A stretch of 64,000 nt of DNA. It comes from Ascaphus truei (lineage: Eukaryota; Chordata; Amphibia; Anura; Ascaphidae). Positions within the stretch are counted from its first letter, which is position 1. Each line of letters opens with the position of its first letter. Positions 43,145-56,123 of this stretch are shown piece after piece. The position numbers were made by a program, and so were the translations under genes. The notes under the pieces were generated by a model. It worked only from the letters and a program-made list of their open reading frames with translations. It had not been told where the DNA came from and made no database searches. Location of the stretch: positions 56,960,926-57,024,925 of the forward strand of contig CM071570.1 in NCBI GenBank assembly GCA_036426205.1. Reading direction: 5' to 3'.

Positions 43145-43321
43145 GTGTACTGTATTTACTTTTTTTTAGCCATTCAAGAAATATTTGTGACTTAAATGGT
43201 ATGAATAATGCAGAGGCAATATGTGGTATATTACAATTTATAGACTTAAACTGTTCCTGTGTTATAATGCTCTGTATTTAGAAATACATTAACAATACCA
43301 GTTATATTATTTTCCATCACT

Positions 43322-43445
43322 GGGGCTTATTCAGTAAACTGCATTAAAATCAGGCGCTACGACATGGAAAGCCTCTCTGACATCAATGGGGTTTTTTGCA
43401 TGGTAGCGCAAGATTGGCGCTATCCCAACTTACTGGATGAGCCCC
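43322..43445. mobile_element. Short MITE with GGGGCTTATTCAGTAA ends
   Basis: The left end is GGGGCTTATTCAGTAAACTG and the right end, inward, GGGGCTCATCCAGTAAGTTG, 124 bp in all. The end style (GGGGCTTAT) recalls PIF/Harbinger-type MITEs. Confidence 0.65.
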
Positions 43446-46400
43446 AGAGTACAGCGCCTAAGTAAAGGAGACACAATGGGACATTTTATCCATCAGTACA
43501 GACACACACTAGTCACTGGAACTTGTATATTTGTTGCCTCAATACTTGGAAATATGGCATGTTTTTGTTTCACAGTGGAAACATTTTGTTTAGACCACAT
43601 GTATGGAATAAAGATAAAACAAGAAAACATCTGATCATAGGGCCCAACAGTATCTCTTTGGCACCAGCAGTTGCTATGGTTCGGGGTTCAGATCAGTGGT
43701 TGTAGTGCAAATGAGATTGACCAATTCAAGAAGAGGGCCCATTAACATATATACCTCCAAAATAGAGTAATCTTTGTTGTGTTCAAAGGTATCTCACCTC
43801 ACAGTAGAGATATCTGGGAAAGAAACCACTTTAAATATGTAAATATATTTATTTTGTTAGATATCTCAGGTGTGTTTACAGGTATAGTATCTCACCCTGA
43901 AAAGCAGAGGTGTAAAGTTTTCGTCCAAATTTGCATATTTTTAAAACCTAAAAAAATAATAATAATATCAAGTACAGATTGACTTATATGCTTCCTAAAC
44001 AACACATGGAGAGATGCATGTGAATGCACCCAAGGTACGAAGGAAATAAGCTAATTTGAATATGTAAATAAGCCAACTTAAATACGCAAATTGGCTTATT
44101 TCCCAGGTATCTCAGATGTGTTCACATAACTCTCTCTCCACATGTTGTATAGAGTATTTTTGGTGGTATATAAGTGGATAGTCTACTAAACAGGTCCCTC
44201 TCCCTCCCTTATTTACTAACAGACATGTGTTTTGCTGCCAGCCATTTTTTAATTCCCAAATTGCAGAGATCTAAACACATTATTTGATTAAACAGCGTAA
44301 GATCATAGCAGTTGTGCTCCAGAAGCGTGTGTGGTAAAAGTTCTGTTATACTGTACATCATCCAATAGAGGATGCTACTTTTAACATTTTATATGGACTG
44401 CTAAGTTCTTTATAGACCCGACCTAAGTGTGTGGAAGTTGAGCCTTTACTACCATGTAATATATACTGTATGGTTCCAAAATAACAGCTTTTGGTATCCA
44501 CAGACTGGTCCTAAAACAATATTGAACTTCACTTACAGAATTTTGATAAATAAGTAGACTGGTCAAATGTCCAAAATGCTTTTTTGGTGCTATTTCACAC
44601 AGCAAACATACCATAATGTTGTATCATTTAAACTTTTGACCAAATCATGTGGGCCAATAGGAAACCACGTCATCATTCGGCGCAGCCTTTAATTGGCCGT
44701 GTGACCTGGGGAGTTAAATACTAAGAAGTAACTGGAGGCACCTTCTGTGGTAAGTATCTCAGGAACCAGGGTGTCCCCGGAGCTTAAATTAATGGGGATC
44801 AACTTGCTTCAAACCAAGTATTTAAAAAAATAAAATAGGAAGACCAAGTGAGGAATGGTCTTTTAAAGACAGGTATGTAGAAAAGTTACACGTCCCTGAA
44901 ATCACTAAATGTCTCATTTTACATTGACAAATGAAATGCTTCAGAGTTACAAGGCGGCCTGCATACACGACCATTTGACCAAAAGTTAATACCATAACGC
45001 CTACAATGCTTTCGAACATATGCTTAACATAGTTATTTTGTAAGTGCATTATCTACTTAGCACCAAAAAATAAATGTACCCCTAAGTCATAAGACACCTC
45101 AAATAGGCCATAAGGTGTCCAAAGGCTTAGCACAAGCACTTGAGTGACACGGTTGGTCATTTTAATATACTTTAATATTATATTGTGAAAAATGGTGTTC
45201 TCCATTGTTCAAAAATTTTTTTTTTTGATGTGATGCCACTTGCTTGTCCATTGGCTAAATATGTGCAAGTGCAAGGATTATTGATGCTAAAATTATGTTT
45301 GATATCTAACACTCTAAGCCATTGTTACTCAATCAGCTTCTTCAGACGAAGCCCAGGCCATGTTTAAGGATAACAAACCCTTCACATATTATAAAAGTGC
45401 TGATGTGCATTTGTTAGCTCATTGGTTATGAAAGCTTCTTGGAGGACGTCATTACCTATGCTTTCATTCCGTTTTAAATTGTAAGCATTTTATGTTTTGA
45501 TTGCGTCCTTAACCCTCTATTGTCCTGTGCTGCAGAATATGTTGGTGCTACAGTATATACATAAAAGATGAGAATTCTTAAAACCTGGTCTTAAAACCAG
45601 GGGTTCATTGAGGAATACTGTTCTAATGCATTTATGAAATGTAATTTTTGAAGAAGTTTTAAAGTACTACCAAGATCTTTACCAATAACCTTGAAGAAAA
45701 AAATATGAGAACTATTAATATCTGTCACCCACATTATCATTATTTTCACAAAAAATCTGGCTCGGTGCAATACTAAAATAACAAATAAACCTCAAAACCC
45801 ATTTTTCTCTCGAGATAAGAGCTTTGTAATTTCTATTCCTATCTAATATTCATCTCCGTGTCTGGTGTGACATTTACAATGTTTGTAACGACTTATGTCA
45901 ATTTAGTTCTGGTCAATTGTCATTCCAGTGGGGGATATTCTGTTGTAATTTAGACTGCCTAACATTAAAAATAAGCAATGCAGCCACTGTGTCAGCATAA
46001 AAAGTATTATACTGACTGTAAAGATACATCATACTGTGATAGTGCATAAACAAAGATTCATTACTATAGATGTACAAGCCAACACCTAAGGTTTGTGCAT
46101 TAAAAACAAATCAGTGTCAGGATGGTTTACTGGGAAGAAGTTAAAAGAGAAATTGGTAGAATCAAAATTGATTTCTTGTCTCTGTATTAACAGCAAATGG
46201 GCAGAGAAAACAGATCAAGTGAGATGTACTTTTGTTAGGCTTCAAACACAATCTTAGATAATGTTTCTATTCTAAAAAGAAATATAATATTGTGGGTGTT
46301 ATCCTTTTTCATTGCAAAATGTAGGAAATGTATCGACTCAGAACATGGACCCAGATCGAGTTTCTCATGAAATCAAACCACATTTAATTTGAATGAAATT

Positions 46401-46659
46401 GCAAGTATAGTGGCATACATGTTTGTTTACAGATGTAGGAAAGCTTTTTGTGGCCTCCGTTGTGCAGTTCATGTCAAATGTATTGCATTTTCCGCACAAT
46501 AAATTTGATATATATTTTACATAGTACGAGGTCGAAGACATATGTCTATTGAGTTTCATCTATGTTAATTTAGACGACAGATACTTAATCCTATATTTGT
46601 AATTACAGTATATTGATCCAGAGTAAGGCAAACAAAAAAACCCAGTGAAACCTTCTACA
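43446..46659. other. No identifiable feature; AT-rich
   Basis: No coding exon, RNA gene or paired termini recognised. It may be intronic. Confidence 0.4.
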
Positions 46660-48780
46660 ATGTCTTATAAGGGGAAAAATTCATTCTTTTCAGTAATAGC
46701 AATCAGATTTCTCCCTGGATCAACATCCGTCCCATGTTTACTTATTTGGTAAATCCTTGTAGAGATTTCCTTTATAAAAATATGTCTAACTTTTTCTTGA
46801 ATATATCTATTGTATCTGCCATCAGCCTTGATGCGTAAAGAATTCCACATTTTAACTGCCCTTATTGTGAATAACCATGTGTCGTTTGTCCTGCCATTGG
46901 GATGAATATTTCTTTTGAACATTCCTTGTATTGACCCTGAATATATTTGTGTATAGTTAAAATCACCTTAAACACCTCTTTTCCAATTTAAACAAATCTA
47001 ATTTAACTAGCCTTTCCTCATGTCAGACCATCCCCTTTATTAATTTGGTAGCTCTTCTCTATGCTTTTCCCACTGTGGTTTAATAATGTCTTTTGTATGT
47101 GGTGTTGTATGTGGGTCTTTTGTATTTGGAAACTGTACTCCATATTCAAGGTGTAGACTTACTAAGGATTTATACAGTCGCAAAATTATGCTTTCTGCCC
47201 TTCTATCCATACCCCATTTTATGAAGACAATTTCTTGTTTGCCTTTGCAGTTAACTGTCTGACATTGAGCACTATTGCCAAGTCTGCTGTCTACAAGCTA
47301 AATCCTTCTTCATTAATTATTAACTTAATTTTGTAATATTTAATTTGTAAGTAGCCTGGTTACTCTTGCTTTCCAAATGCATGACCTTATATGTATCTTT
47401 ATTAAACCTCATTTGTCATTGGCCTGCCCAAGTTTTCAGCTGTTTCAAGTCCCTCTGTAGAGATATTCCACCCTGCTATGATTTTACTACCTTGCATAAT
47501 TTAATGTCATCAGCAAAGATGGAAACTTTGCTCTCTGTGCCAACCTTACGGTCATTAATAAACAAGTTAAAAAGCAGTGTCCCCAGTACTGAACCTTGAG
47601 GTACTCCACTTACAACTTTAGCCCAACCATAAAATGTACCATTTATGACAACTCTCTATTGTCTATCCTTCAGCCAATTTTCAATCTAGATGCAAATTTT
47701 TGTACCAACAACAATTTCCTTTATTTTGTACACTAATGTCATATGGCACCATATCAAAATCCTTTGCAAAATGTAAGACCATATCAACTGCATTACCCTG
47801 TCTACATTCCTACCTACCTTCTCAAATAAATGAATACGTTTTGTTTGGCATGACCTATCCTTCCTAAATCCATGCTGACTATTACTAATAATTTTGTTAT
47901 CCATTAGGTATTCCTGAATATTACCCCGTACTAAACCTTCAAGTAGCTTCTCCACTATTGATGTTATGCTTACAGGTCTATAATCCTTGGTTGTGATCTA
48001 GCTCCCTTTTTAAATATAGGTACTATGTCTGCTTTACGCCAATCATGTGGTAGTGAGCCTTTGGAACTGTAATTCCTTGAATATTAAATATAATGGTTTG
48101 GATATTACTTCAACTTAACTCCTTAAGAACCCATGGGTGCATGCCATCAGGGCCGGTGCTTGATTTACCTTAATTTTATCAAGTTGCCTTTGCAATTCTT
48201 CCTCAGTTAACCAAATGTCCATTAATATAGAATTTGTGGCTTCCTCCTGTTGCAATATTTTTGCAAGTGACTCCTCTTTGGTAAATAGAGGCAAAGAAAG
48301 TATTTAATACCTCCGCATTCTCGTCAATTATTTGCCTGCCCACCTCACATTGAAAGGGTCTTTCCTAATATTTTTGTTATTAACATACGTGAAGCACTTT
48401 TTAGGATTGATCTTACTTTCTATTGCAATCCCTTTTTAATTTTTTTGCTAATCAAAATCCCTTGTGTTAGATTCCTTATCATTCTAATATGATACCGCCG
48501 TCCTTTCTGACTTTAAGAATCTAAATGCCTGACTCTTCCTTTTATTTGTTGCCCCTAATTGTTTATTTAGCCACATTGGTTTAGACTTGTTTATTTTAAA
48601 GTTATTACTGTACCTAATGGTACATACACTAATAAGTGTACTTAAGTAACAATGTTTTAAAGACTGCCCATTAATCTTCTGTATTTTTTCCTGCAAGAAC
48701 TTAATCCCAATTTATATTCCTTGTAAACTCTTCCTCAATTTAATAAAAATCTATCATTCTAAAATCAAGTCTTTGTACAG
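46660..48780 (-). mobile_element. CR1-type LINE, antisense, degenerate
   Basis: Minus-strand reading gives, in order: a DENAEVLNTFFASIY-like block near 48330; DYRPVSITSIVEKLLEGLVR with SNSQHGFRKDRSC (RT domain, about 47990-47840); LTSKLK/GVPQGS-like and DDIKL-like blocks in broken frames; and WLFTIRAVKMWNSLRIKADG near 46870 (the post-RT WNSLP region). These are the hallmarks of CR1/L2 ORF2. Frames change repeatedly. The 3' end near 46660 lacks a clear tail. Confidence 0.8.
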
Positions 48781-49023
48781 TAAATCCCATAATATATGTT
48801 TTTTTTTTAAATTTCAAATGAGACCATGTTATTACTGACTTAAATATTTGTTATTATTTCTACATTGTTTGACATTACCAAATCCAGTAATGGACACAAA
48901 AACCACCCACCTATATATAGTACTAAAGGTGCACTCACCTAGAAAAGTTAATGCTTGGCAGTGACAGGTTTAAAAGTGTAATATTTTTGCAATTAAATTT
49001 TTTTTTACTATTAAAAAGTAAGT

Positions 49024-49640
49024 GTTGCGGAGTCCCCCTGCTCTGCCTCCGGTGCGGGGGGCGGCTCCACGTCTTTGCGCGATCAGGGAGAAGTGGCGGC
49101 GTCCATTGTGGGTTCAGCGCACATGCGCAGCTGCGGCCGGAGCGGCGGCCATCTTATAGTGGATGCAAACGCTACCAGAGACTACAAGTGCCAAAAAGCT
49201 TTGCAAGAAAAGGTACGAGCGGCCATTTTGGGTGTCGGGAGTCCTCTGTGGGACGAGGAAGCAAACAGGTAGTCCTGACAGAGGCAGCAAGAGAAGAGGT
49301 AGTGTCCAGGGAGCAAGTAAGCCCCTGGACTAGGCCAGACATCCACGCAGGCCCCAGGTAGTCCCCTCACTGTAGTGGATGTGTGAAGGACCACCCATAG
49401 TATAGGGAATTCCCCTTAGTGAGTGCTGCAGCAGGAGCAGGACAGTGGCAGTATGCAAGGCCCATCCGGACGGAGACTTCACCACATGCGACAGCCCAAC
49501 AGAAAGTGAGGAGTGGGTGGATTTATATTGGAGGCCCTGCTGCATGGAACCTGATCCAATACCATTGCCCAAGAATTCCTGGTCTAGGACGTTGACAAGG
49601 AAGGTACCACCGTGCACCTACACATGACTAGTGGGGGGAG
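49024..49640 (+). repeat. LTR-like block, copy 3 of the family at 59038 and 62010
   Basis: Begins TGTTGCGGAGTCCCCCTGC. It shares the order gtccccctgc..gcctccgg, cacatgcgcag, ggccatcttatagt and ctaggccaga-atccac with the two longer blocks. It is shorter at its right end. Confidence 0.55.
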
Positions 49641-51528
49641 GGGGGGAGAGTAGTATTACGCATTTAATTAACATTGTGGACATTAGGCTTTTTTGGGGGA
49701 GGCGGGGAGGCGATATTTTTTGCTGAAGCAGAAAGATCTGACAATTTTGAATAGGACCCTAACTCACGAGTCCAACTGGATGAAACCGAGGTGTTTCAGT
49801 GGTTTTACATATTCTGCACTTCCCTGTACTGTCCAGCTGTAAAGTGCAGCAGGCAAAATCTCAGGGAATTCATGAACAAAAATTGATGGGAAACCAAGAA
49901 AGTGACAGATACAGGGTAATTGTTTGAACACCACTACTCAGTATGCTTGTCTGCAGCTCAACCACAGAATTAAATGTGAAAATAGGCTGAATTACGCCGT
50001 TTTTGGGACCTTTGCAAGACATTCAGATACACTCACGGGTATTTGATCTTTGCTGCAATTATTGACAAATCTTAATATTTACAGTAAGTGGAACAGTATT
50101 AGGTCTATACCAATTAAAATATATTTTACATACTGTGGGTATCACCTAACAAAAATAAATACAAGATCAAGACATTTCTGCAATAGGAGAACTACTGTAT
50201 ATCTGTATTACAGCCTTTACTTCAAACTCATTTCTATTAACAAGCATTAATCAACAGAAATGCTAGCTGATTAAGTAAAAGCCAGCTTTAATCAAATTAA
50301 GTAAAAGTCAGCTTTAATCAAATAAAGCTATCTCCAAAATTAAATTACAATCTTTACATCTAATTCTCAATTAATCCAAGGTTTCACCTGCTAACAAGTC
50401 TCAGGTGATATGTTAATTTTAATAGATTGGTCATGTTTCCTTAAAGATAACTGCAAGTCTATCAAAGGTTGTGACTAAAATGAAATACATCTCTCTATCT
50501 ATAAAGTGTTAGTGTCATTTAAACAGCCCACCATTAGAGATATTTAATTGCATATTCTCTGTTGAAAAGCAGATTGATATTTTCATGATAATTTTTACAT
50601 TTATTACGCTGTGGTTTCCTGGACATATTTGTCATCTGCTACAATTCAAATTATTTATATAAAGCAAAAGTCATGTATAGAACGGTTTTCCTATAAAAAA
50701 AAAAAAAAAAACATACATACATTGGAAAAAACAAGGAAATAGTAATATAAAAAGCAATAAGAAGAAAGGAAGATCGTACAATTTATTGTATTAAAATAAA
50801 GGACAGAGTGAATGTTTATAGTGAAATGAACCCCCATACTGTAAGCTAAAAGGCTGATGGAAAATATTTTTTTGTAGGATTATTAACCATTTCCTATCAA
50901 TAAAAATGAAAGCCTGCTGTCTCCTCTTTCTTGCGCACCGCATAATCGATCTATCTGTACATTCTGCCACCTTGCTGTGCTCGCATTCGCTCTGCATTCT
51001 TTTATATTTATTAAACCTCAGTTTTGCATCTTTGTGTATGGTAGCCTCTTTGTACCCATTTCCAACATTCCTACAAAAGACTTATTCTAGCCTCTTTGCT
51101 GGGGTAATCAAAAGCCTTATTTAACAATGAGGCATGTTGTATCTGCCGCTACAGACCGTTACTTCCTCCCTAATCTCCTCAATGGCTTAGTGAGGAGGGT
51201 GAGAAATTGGAAGTCGATGACTGTAAATAAGGACAAGCAAACTCTGGTGGTTACAGGGCCAATTGTCCTCTCACTACAGATGTAGCAGACAGTATTGCAT
51301 AACAACGCAGTACCTGAAATACAAGCTTTATTGTCCGATCTGCCGAGGCTCCATTGAAACAAGTGGACCGGCTAATTACAAAATTGTGTTATTTGCTTGT
51401 CAAATTGTTCCATTTAGTGTCGTACTGCATAATTACAGGTGCAATAACATCTGCTAGATCTGTATGATACTCACTGTTTTGGGGGCTTATGTGCATAAAG
51501 TGGTCGTGAAAAAAAAGCTAAATTTTAC
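49641..51528. other. No identifiable feature; AT-rich
   Basis: No further exon recognised downstream of the kif16b exon on the minus strand. Confidence 0.4.
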
Positions 51529-51612
51529 CTCTAAATGGGTCCGACGCTCAGCAATGACTCGTTCATCCTTGTTTCCGAAGAGCTTCTTTGGGGGGAATTC
51601 TAAGGAAGTAAG
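51529..51612 (-). CDS. kif16b: Internal exon of a KIF16B-like PX-domain kinesin
   Basis: On the minus strand, a CATTTCAG acceptor is followed by 84 bases and a GAG|GTAAAA donor. The exon encodes exactly 28 codons (phase 0-0), with EFPPKKLFGNKDERVIAERR at its core. This is the PPKKLFGN...R(V/I)IAERR segment of a PX domain. By memory it is nearly identical to the C-terminal PX domain of vertebrate KIF16B, a kinesin-3 motor that binds PI3P on early endosomes. The PPK loop contacts the phosphoinositide and the RR pair begins the next helix. Other sorting-nexin PX domains share PPK...R but not this whole string. No other exon of the gene was recognised in the window, so flanking introns are long. 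Confidence 0.8.
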
Positions 51613-51989
51613 CTGAAATGGATAACAGAGATACTGTAGGTTAATTAAATAAATAGCGTTCTTTCAAAATAATGCTGAATACAAATTAAAGCCGCTGTGT
51701 ACTATTTGTAAATGAAACTACAGATATAGTAGCTGAAGCAATTGACAGACAAAATTAAAAAAAATAATAATTTTAATCAGGTTTTGGCAACATTGAATTT
51801 TAAAACTAATTGAACTTAAAATAACATGGTTGTGGTAAAACATCACTGAATCAAATTTTACAAAAACATTTATTCGCCATCAAGTCACATTCCAGACTAT
51901 TACAACTTTCTAAAATCCCGGCTGCAAAAAAAATCTATAAATCAGTGGTATTTTTCATAATTATTTCCCCAGCTTGGTTCTTTGGATCC

Positions 51990-52963
51990 TTTATTAAATA
52001 TTTAAAACCAGAGACAGAACATGAAACACAGGGGCTTCTGCAGAGAGGAACGTTATTTAATGTGAAAACGGCAGGAAAATAGCCACAGAATTTGAGTAAG
52101 TTATGGGCGTATGCTGAAAGCTGCGTTACCTCTTTTTTCTGATGAGATTCAAAATTGCCAAGTTTTTCTGGCTACATTGAACTCGCTATAATATAGGGCA
52201 GAATGGCGAGTTGCAGTGCATCTGTGCTACCTGCATACCACCCTATTTTAACATGGCGAATTTACCAATCTCGCCACGTGTTTGGCAATTTTTAAAGTAA
52301 AGAACCTGCGGTGTGGAATTTTTATGAATCTCTCCATGTTCTCTGCAGGACAAGCTTCTCTGGTGCGTATTTTCGCCAAAAGATGGCGCTATTTCCCTTC
52401 TCTATCTTTTCTGCATAAGCCCCACAGACAGAGCTCAGTGCACATCCAGTGAAACTTATACACGGTACAGTGCCTAAATATATATGTATGATATCTATAA
52501 AATAAAGTCTTTTAGTTTAACTTTTGGCCAAGTGTTGTAAGCCCCTGAGCCACTACACGCAGACCACATCCTGTACCGTGTATAATTTTCACTGGATGTG
52601 CACTGAGCTCTGTGCTGGATTCATGTTCTGTCTCTGGTTTTATTATATCGCCATGCTCAGTAGCACTCCTCTGTGACACATATATGCTTATATATATGTT
52701 GTGGTTATTTTGGGGATTCAATTGAGCGGCAGGTGTCCTGTATTTTACAATTCTTCTGTTCAGCACTGGTCTTAGCTGATTGGAGGGCTCTTCCTATCTT
52801 GTTGAAGCTCACCCCCTCCCACATTTAAATGGTCAAACTCACTCCATAGCATCTCCCACTCTCAGGGGAACTTGCTTGCTGCAGTATGATTGTGACTAAT
52901 CTAATACAGAGTGCTTTTCCTGGTAATGTACAGGTTAATAAAAGCTTCAATCAGACTTAGAAC
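51990..52963. repeat. R600 copies in head-to-head arrangement, split by a MITE
   Basis: 51990-52030 and 52424-52570 are plus-orientation R600 (ccagagacagaacatgaaac ... gtaagcccctgagcc). From 52571 to 52963 the same sequence runs in the opposite orientation (ctgtaccgtgtataattttc ... cttcaatcagacttagaac). The inverted copy resumes at 56124 after the Tigger-like insertion. Confidence 0.85.
52031..52423. mobile_element. MITE with GGGGCTT ends, inserted in R600 with ACA duplication
   Basis: The left end is GGGGCTTCTGCAGAGAG and the right end, inward, GGGGCTTATGCAGAAAAG. It is flanked by ACA on both sides (52028-52030, 52424-52426). R600 copies elsewhere read aaacacagacagagctcag without a break, which confirms the insertion point. 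The 3-bp duplication and GGGGCTT ends fit a PIF/Harbinger-like origin. Confidence 0.75.
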
Positions 52964-53477
52964 TACAGGCATACCCCCGCTTAACATACGCATGGACCGG
53001 AGCATGTATGTAAGTGAAAATGTACTTAAAGTGAAGCACTACTTTTTTTCCACTTTACACGATGCATTATGTACTGCAACATCATATACATGCATAACTG
53101 ATGTAAATAGAGCATTTGTAACCAAAATAAATACAGTAGGCGTTATAGAAAGAAAATCTTAATGTCGCTGATTTTTCTTACTAGTGCTGGCAATGCAAAT
53201 GGTGGAACAGAAATTATGTAAATTATGTAGGAAGGATAAGGAGAGGGCATATCTTCTACTGCACGTATTTTTACTGTAGCACAAAACAAAAAGCGATAAC
53301 ACACTCAAAACTGGAATAACAAGGAACCCTAACTCCTCCTATAGCAGTACCAAATATACACCAACTTTGCTTACAATGATGAATTTCACATCCTCTATGT
53401 CAGTGATTCCAAACCTATTTGTTGGAGGAACCCTTGAAGTATTTAGAAAATTCTCGGGGACCCCTATCGGCTGACAC

Positions 53478-53669
53478 ATATTAGCCGTGCTAATAGTGCT
53501 GGCGACGTCGCATCAAAACAAATGTATTGACGCTGTCACGTGCGCTTATAGTTGGAGCGACAGGACGGCGAGACTGCTTGGTCGCGATCACTGGAAGTCA
53601 CTTTAATTTGATTTTTCCAGCAACCGCAGCCTGACTCAGCGTCGCCGGCACTATAAGCGTGGCCCTAGG
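53478..53669. mobile_element. Palindromic MITE with TATAGTGCC-type ends, copy 3
   Basis: The left end reads AGCCGTGCTAATAGTGCTGG and the right end, inward, GGGCCACGCTTATAGTGCC. It sits at the same place in the Tigger-like element as copy 2 does at 19597. Confidence 0.65.
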
Positions 53670-54099
53670 TTATTCACACTCACAGCCACCACCTCTATTT
53701 CCCACCCTCTACCAGTATTCTCCCTGCCTCCGTCTCACTCATTCTCCGCCCCTACCACGCCTCGCATGTTTTCTCCCTGTCTCACTCTTACTCCGTCTTT
53801 TCCTCACTCACTCCCCCCTCTCTCCTCTCACCCTCGCCTCGTCCTTCCGTCAATTACCCCACTCACTCACCACCCCCACAAATACATACCAAAACCCCCA
53901 CCACTCTAAATACATGTAACCCACCCCTGCCACTAATAAAAATGCCCCGCCATACATTTTAAAAAGACCCCACCGCCTCAATACATTTTTAAAAGACACG
54001 CCCCCCCCTCCCATATATATTTTTTAAAAATCGGGCCGCACGGGTAAAATCATCACATCTCCTCCAACACCCCCTCATATCACCCCCTGCATCCCCAAT

Positions 54100-55635
54100 A
54101 ATGCACCCTCCTCAGGTCCCTCCATCATCCCCCTCCTCGCAAGTCCCTCAGATCTCCCCCCTGCATGTCCCCTCCATCACCCCCCTCTGCATTCCCTCCA
54201 TCATCCCCCCTCATTCCCTCACATCACTCCACTCCCGCCTGCATGTCCCTCACATACACTCCCCCCCCCTTAGTGCCTCACATCACCCCCCCTCCCTGCA
54301 GTTCCTCACATCACCCCCCCTGCATGTCCCTCACATCATCCCCCCCCTCATGTCCCTCACATCACTGCCCACCGCCCTGACATCCACCCACATCACTCCC
54401 CCCCCCTGCATGTCCCTCCACACTCCCCCCCTGCATGTTCCTCACATCACTCCCTCCCCCTGCATGTCCCCCATCACCAGTCCCCCCCCTCCCTGCATGT
54501 TCCTCACATCAACTCCCCCCCCCCTGCATGTCCCTCACATCAACCCTCCTGCATGTCCTTCACATCAACCCCCTCCTGCATGTCCTTCACACACTCCCCC
54601 CCCCCCTGCATGTCTTTCACATCATCTCCTCCCCCCTGCATGTCCCTTCCATCACCCCCCCCCCCCCTCCCTGCATGTCCCTCACATCACTCCCCCCCCT
54701 TGCATGTCCCTCACATCACCCCCCCCCCCTGCATGTTCCTCACATCACTCCCCCCTGCATGTCCCTCACATCAACCCCCCATGTCCTTCACATCAAGCCC
54801 CTCTGCATGTCCTTCACACACTCCCCCCCTGCATGTCCTTCACATCATCCCCCCTGCATGTCCCTCACATCACCCCCCCTCCCTGCATGTTCCTCACATC
54901 ACTCCCCCCCCCGCATGTCCCTCACATCACTCCCCCCCCCTGTCCCTCACATCACTCCCCCCTCCCATGTCCCTCACATCACCCCCCCCATGTCCTTCAC
55001 ACAACCCCCTCCTGCATGTCCTTCACACACTCCCCCCCTGCATGTCCCTCACATCATCCCCCCCTGCATGTCCCTCACATCACCCCCCCTCCCTGCATGT
55101 TCCTCACATCACTCCCCCCCCTGCAAGTCCCTCACATCAACCCCCCATGTCCTTCACATCAACCCCCTCCTGCATGTCCTTCACACACTCCCCCCCTGCA
55201 TGTCCTTCACATCATCCCCCCTGCATGTCCCTCACATCACCCCCCCTCCCTGCATGTTCCTCACCACTCCCCCCTGCATATCCCTCACATCACCCCCCCC
55301 CTGCATGTCCCTCACATCAACTCCCCCCTGCATGTCCCTCACATCAACCCCCCATGTCCTTCACATCACCCCCTCCTGCATGTCCTGTCACACACCCTCC
55401 AGCCCCCCCATTCCTCACACACTCCCCCTGCATGTCCCTCACATCATCCCCCCCTGCATGTCCCTCACATCACCCCCCCCTCCCTGCAAGTATCCCTCAC
55501 TCACCCCCCCTCCCCTCCATTCCCTCACATCAACCCCCTCCTTGCATGTCCCTCACATCACCCCCCCAGCCTGCATGTCCCTCACATCACCCCCCCCCAT
55601 GTCCCTCACATCAACCCCCCCATGTCCCTCCTCCC
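54100..55635. repeat. Large ~25-bp C-rich minisatellite
   Basis: Several dozen units close to ctgcatgtccctcacatcac followed by a C-run of variable length, with occasional ttcctcacatcaact and tccttcacacact variants. It is stop-free in all three plus frames for most of its length (531, 440 and 385 codons), giving Pro/His/Ser-rich conceptual peptides. There is no initiation, splice or domain evidence for coding. Confidence 0.95.
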
Positions 55636-56123
55636 TTTTTTTTTTTCCCCTACCCAACAAAGCGTGCAGTTGCAGGCGGCGAAGCACGAGCAGTAGCTCG
55701 GAGGCTCTGAGCGGGCTCGGGGGTGGGGTTGTGATCGGAAGAGCTGGGTGGGGGTGATCGTTAATACCAGGGGGTAGGGGGGGTGATCGTTAGAGCCAGG
55801 GATTAAGGGGGTGATCGTAAGAGCCAGGGGGGGGGGGGTAATCATAAGATCCAGGGGGGTGGGGGGTGATCGGAAGAGCCGGGGGAGGTGGGTGTTCAGA
55901 AGAGCCGGGCATTGGATGAGCCGGGAACGAAGACTGGGGAGCCGGTAAGAAGAGCCGGGGAGAGGAAGAGAGGCACACTGCCGCAGCATGCGCACGCTGC
56001 CCCCTGGTGTCCGTACTCGCGAAACATGTGTACGTACACAGGGGGTAAGGTGCAATTAAAAAAAAATGTACGTACTTGTGATTGTATGTAAAACGGGTGT
56101 ACTTAAAACGGGGCATGCCTGTA

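Larger units (their letters stand above)
52966..56121 (+). mobile_element. Tigger/pogo-like element, copy 3, with giant C-rich minisatellite core
   Basis: TA at 52964-52965 and 56122-56123. The left end is CAGGCATACCCCCGCTTAAC and the right end, inward, CAGGCATGCCCCGTTTTAAG. It is inserted in R600; removing it restores the R600 sequence agacttagaac-TA-tgcaact. The left arm matches copies 1 and 2. The middle holds a TATAGTGCC-type MITE (53478-53669), a pyrimidine-rich tract (53690-53910) and the minisatellite (54100-55635). No transposase. Confidence 0.85.

Noticed and set aside
46365..46559. Possible further kif16b exon on the minus strand
   Set aside because: No PX or kinesin motif and no matching splice sites. 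No other kif16b exon could be recognised anywhere in the window.
54100..55635. CRISPR-like array of short repeats
   Set aside because: The units are contiguous and vary by C-run length, with no distinct spacers. The DNA is eukaryotic.
54101..55757. Very long open frames (531, 440 and 385 codons) rich in Pro, His and Ser
   Set aside because: All three plus-strand frames are open because the ~25-bp C-rich unit lacks stop codons. They have no domain, splice or start evidence, and they lie inside a transposon core.
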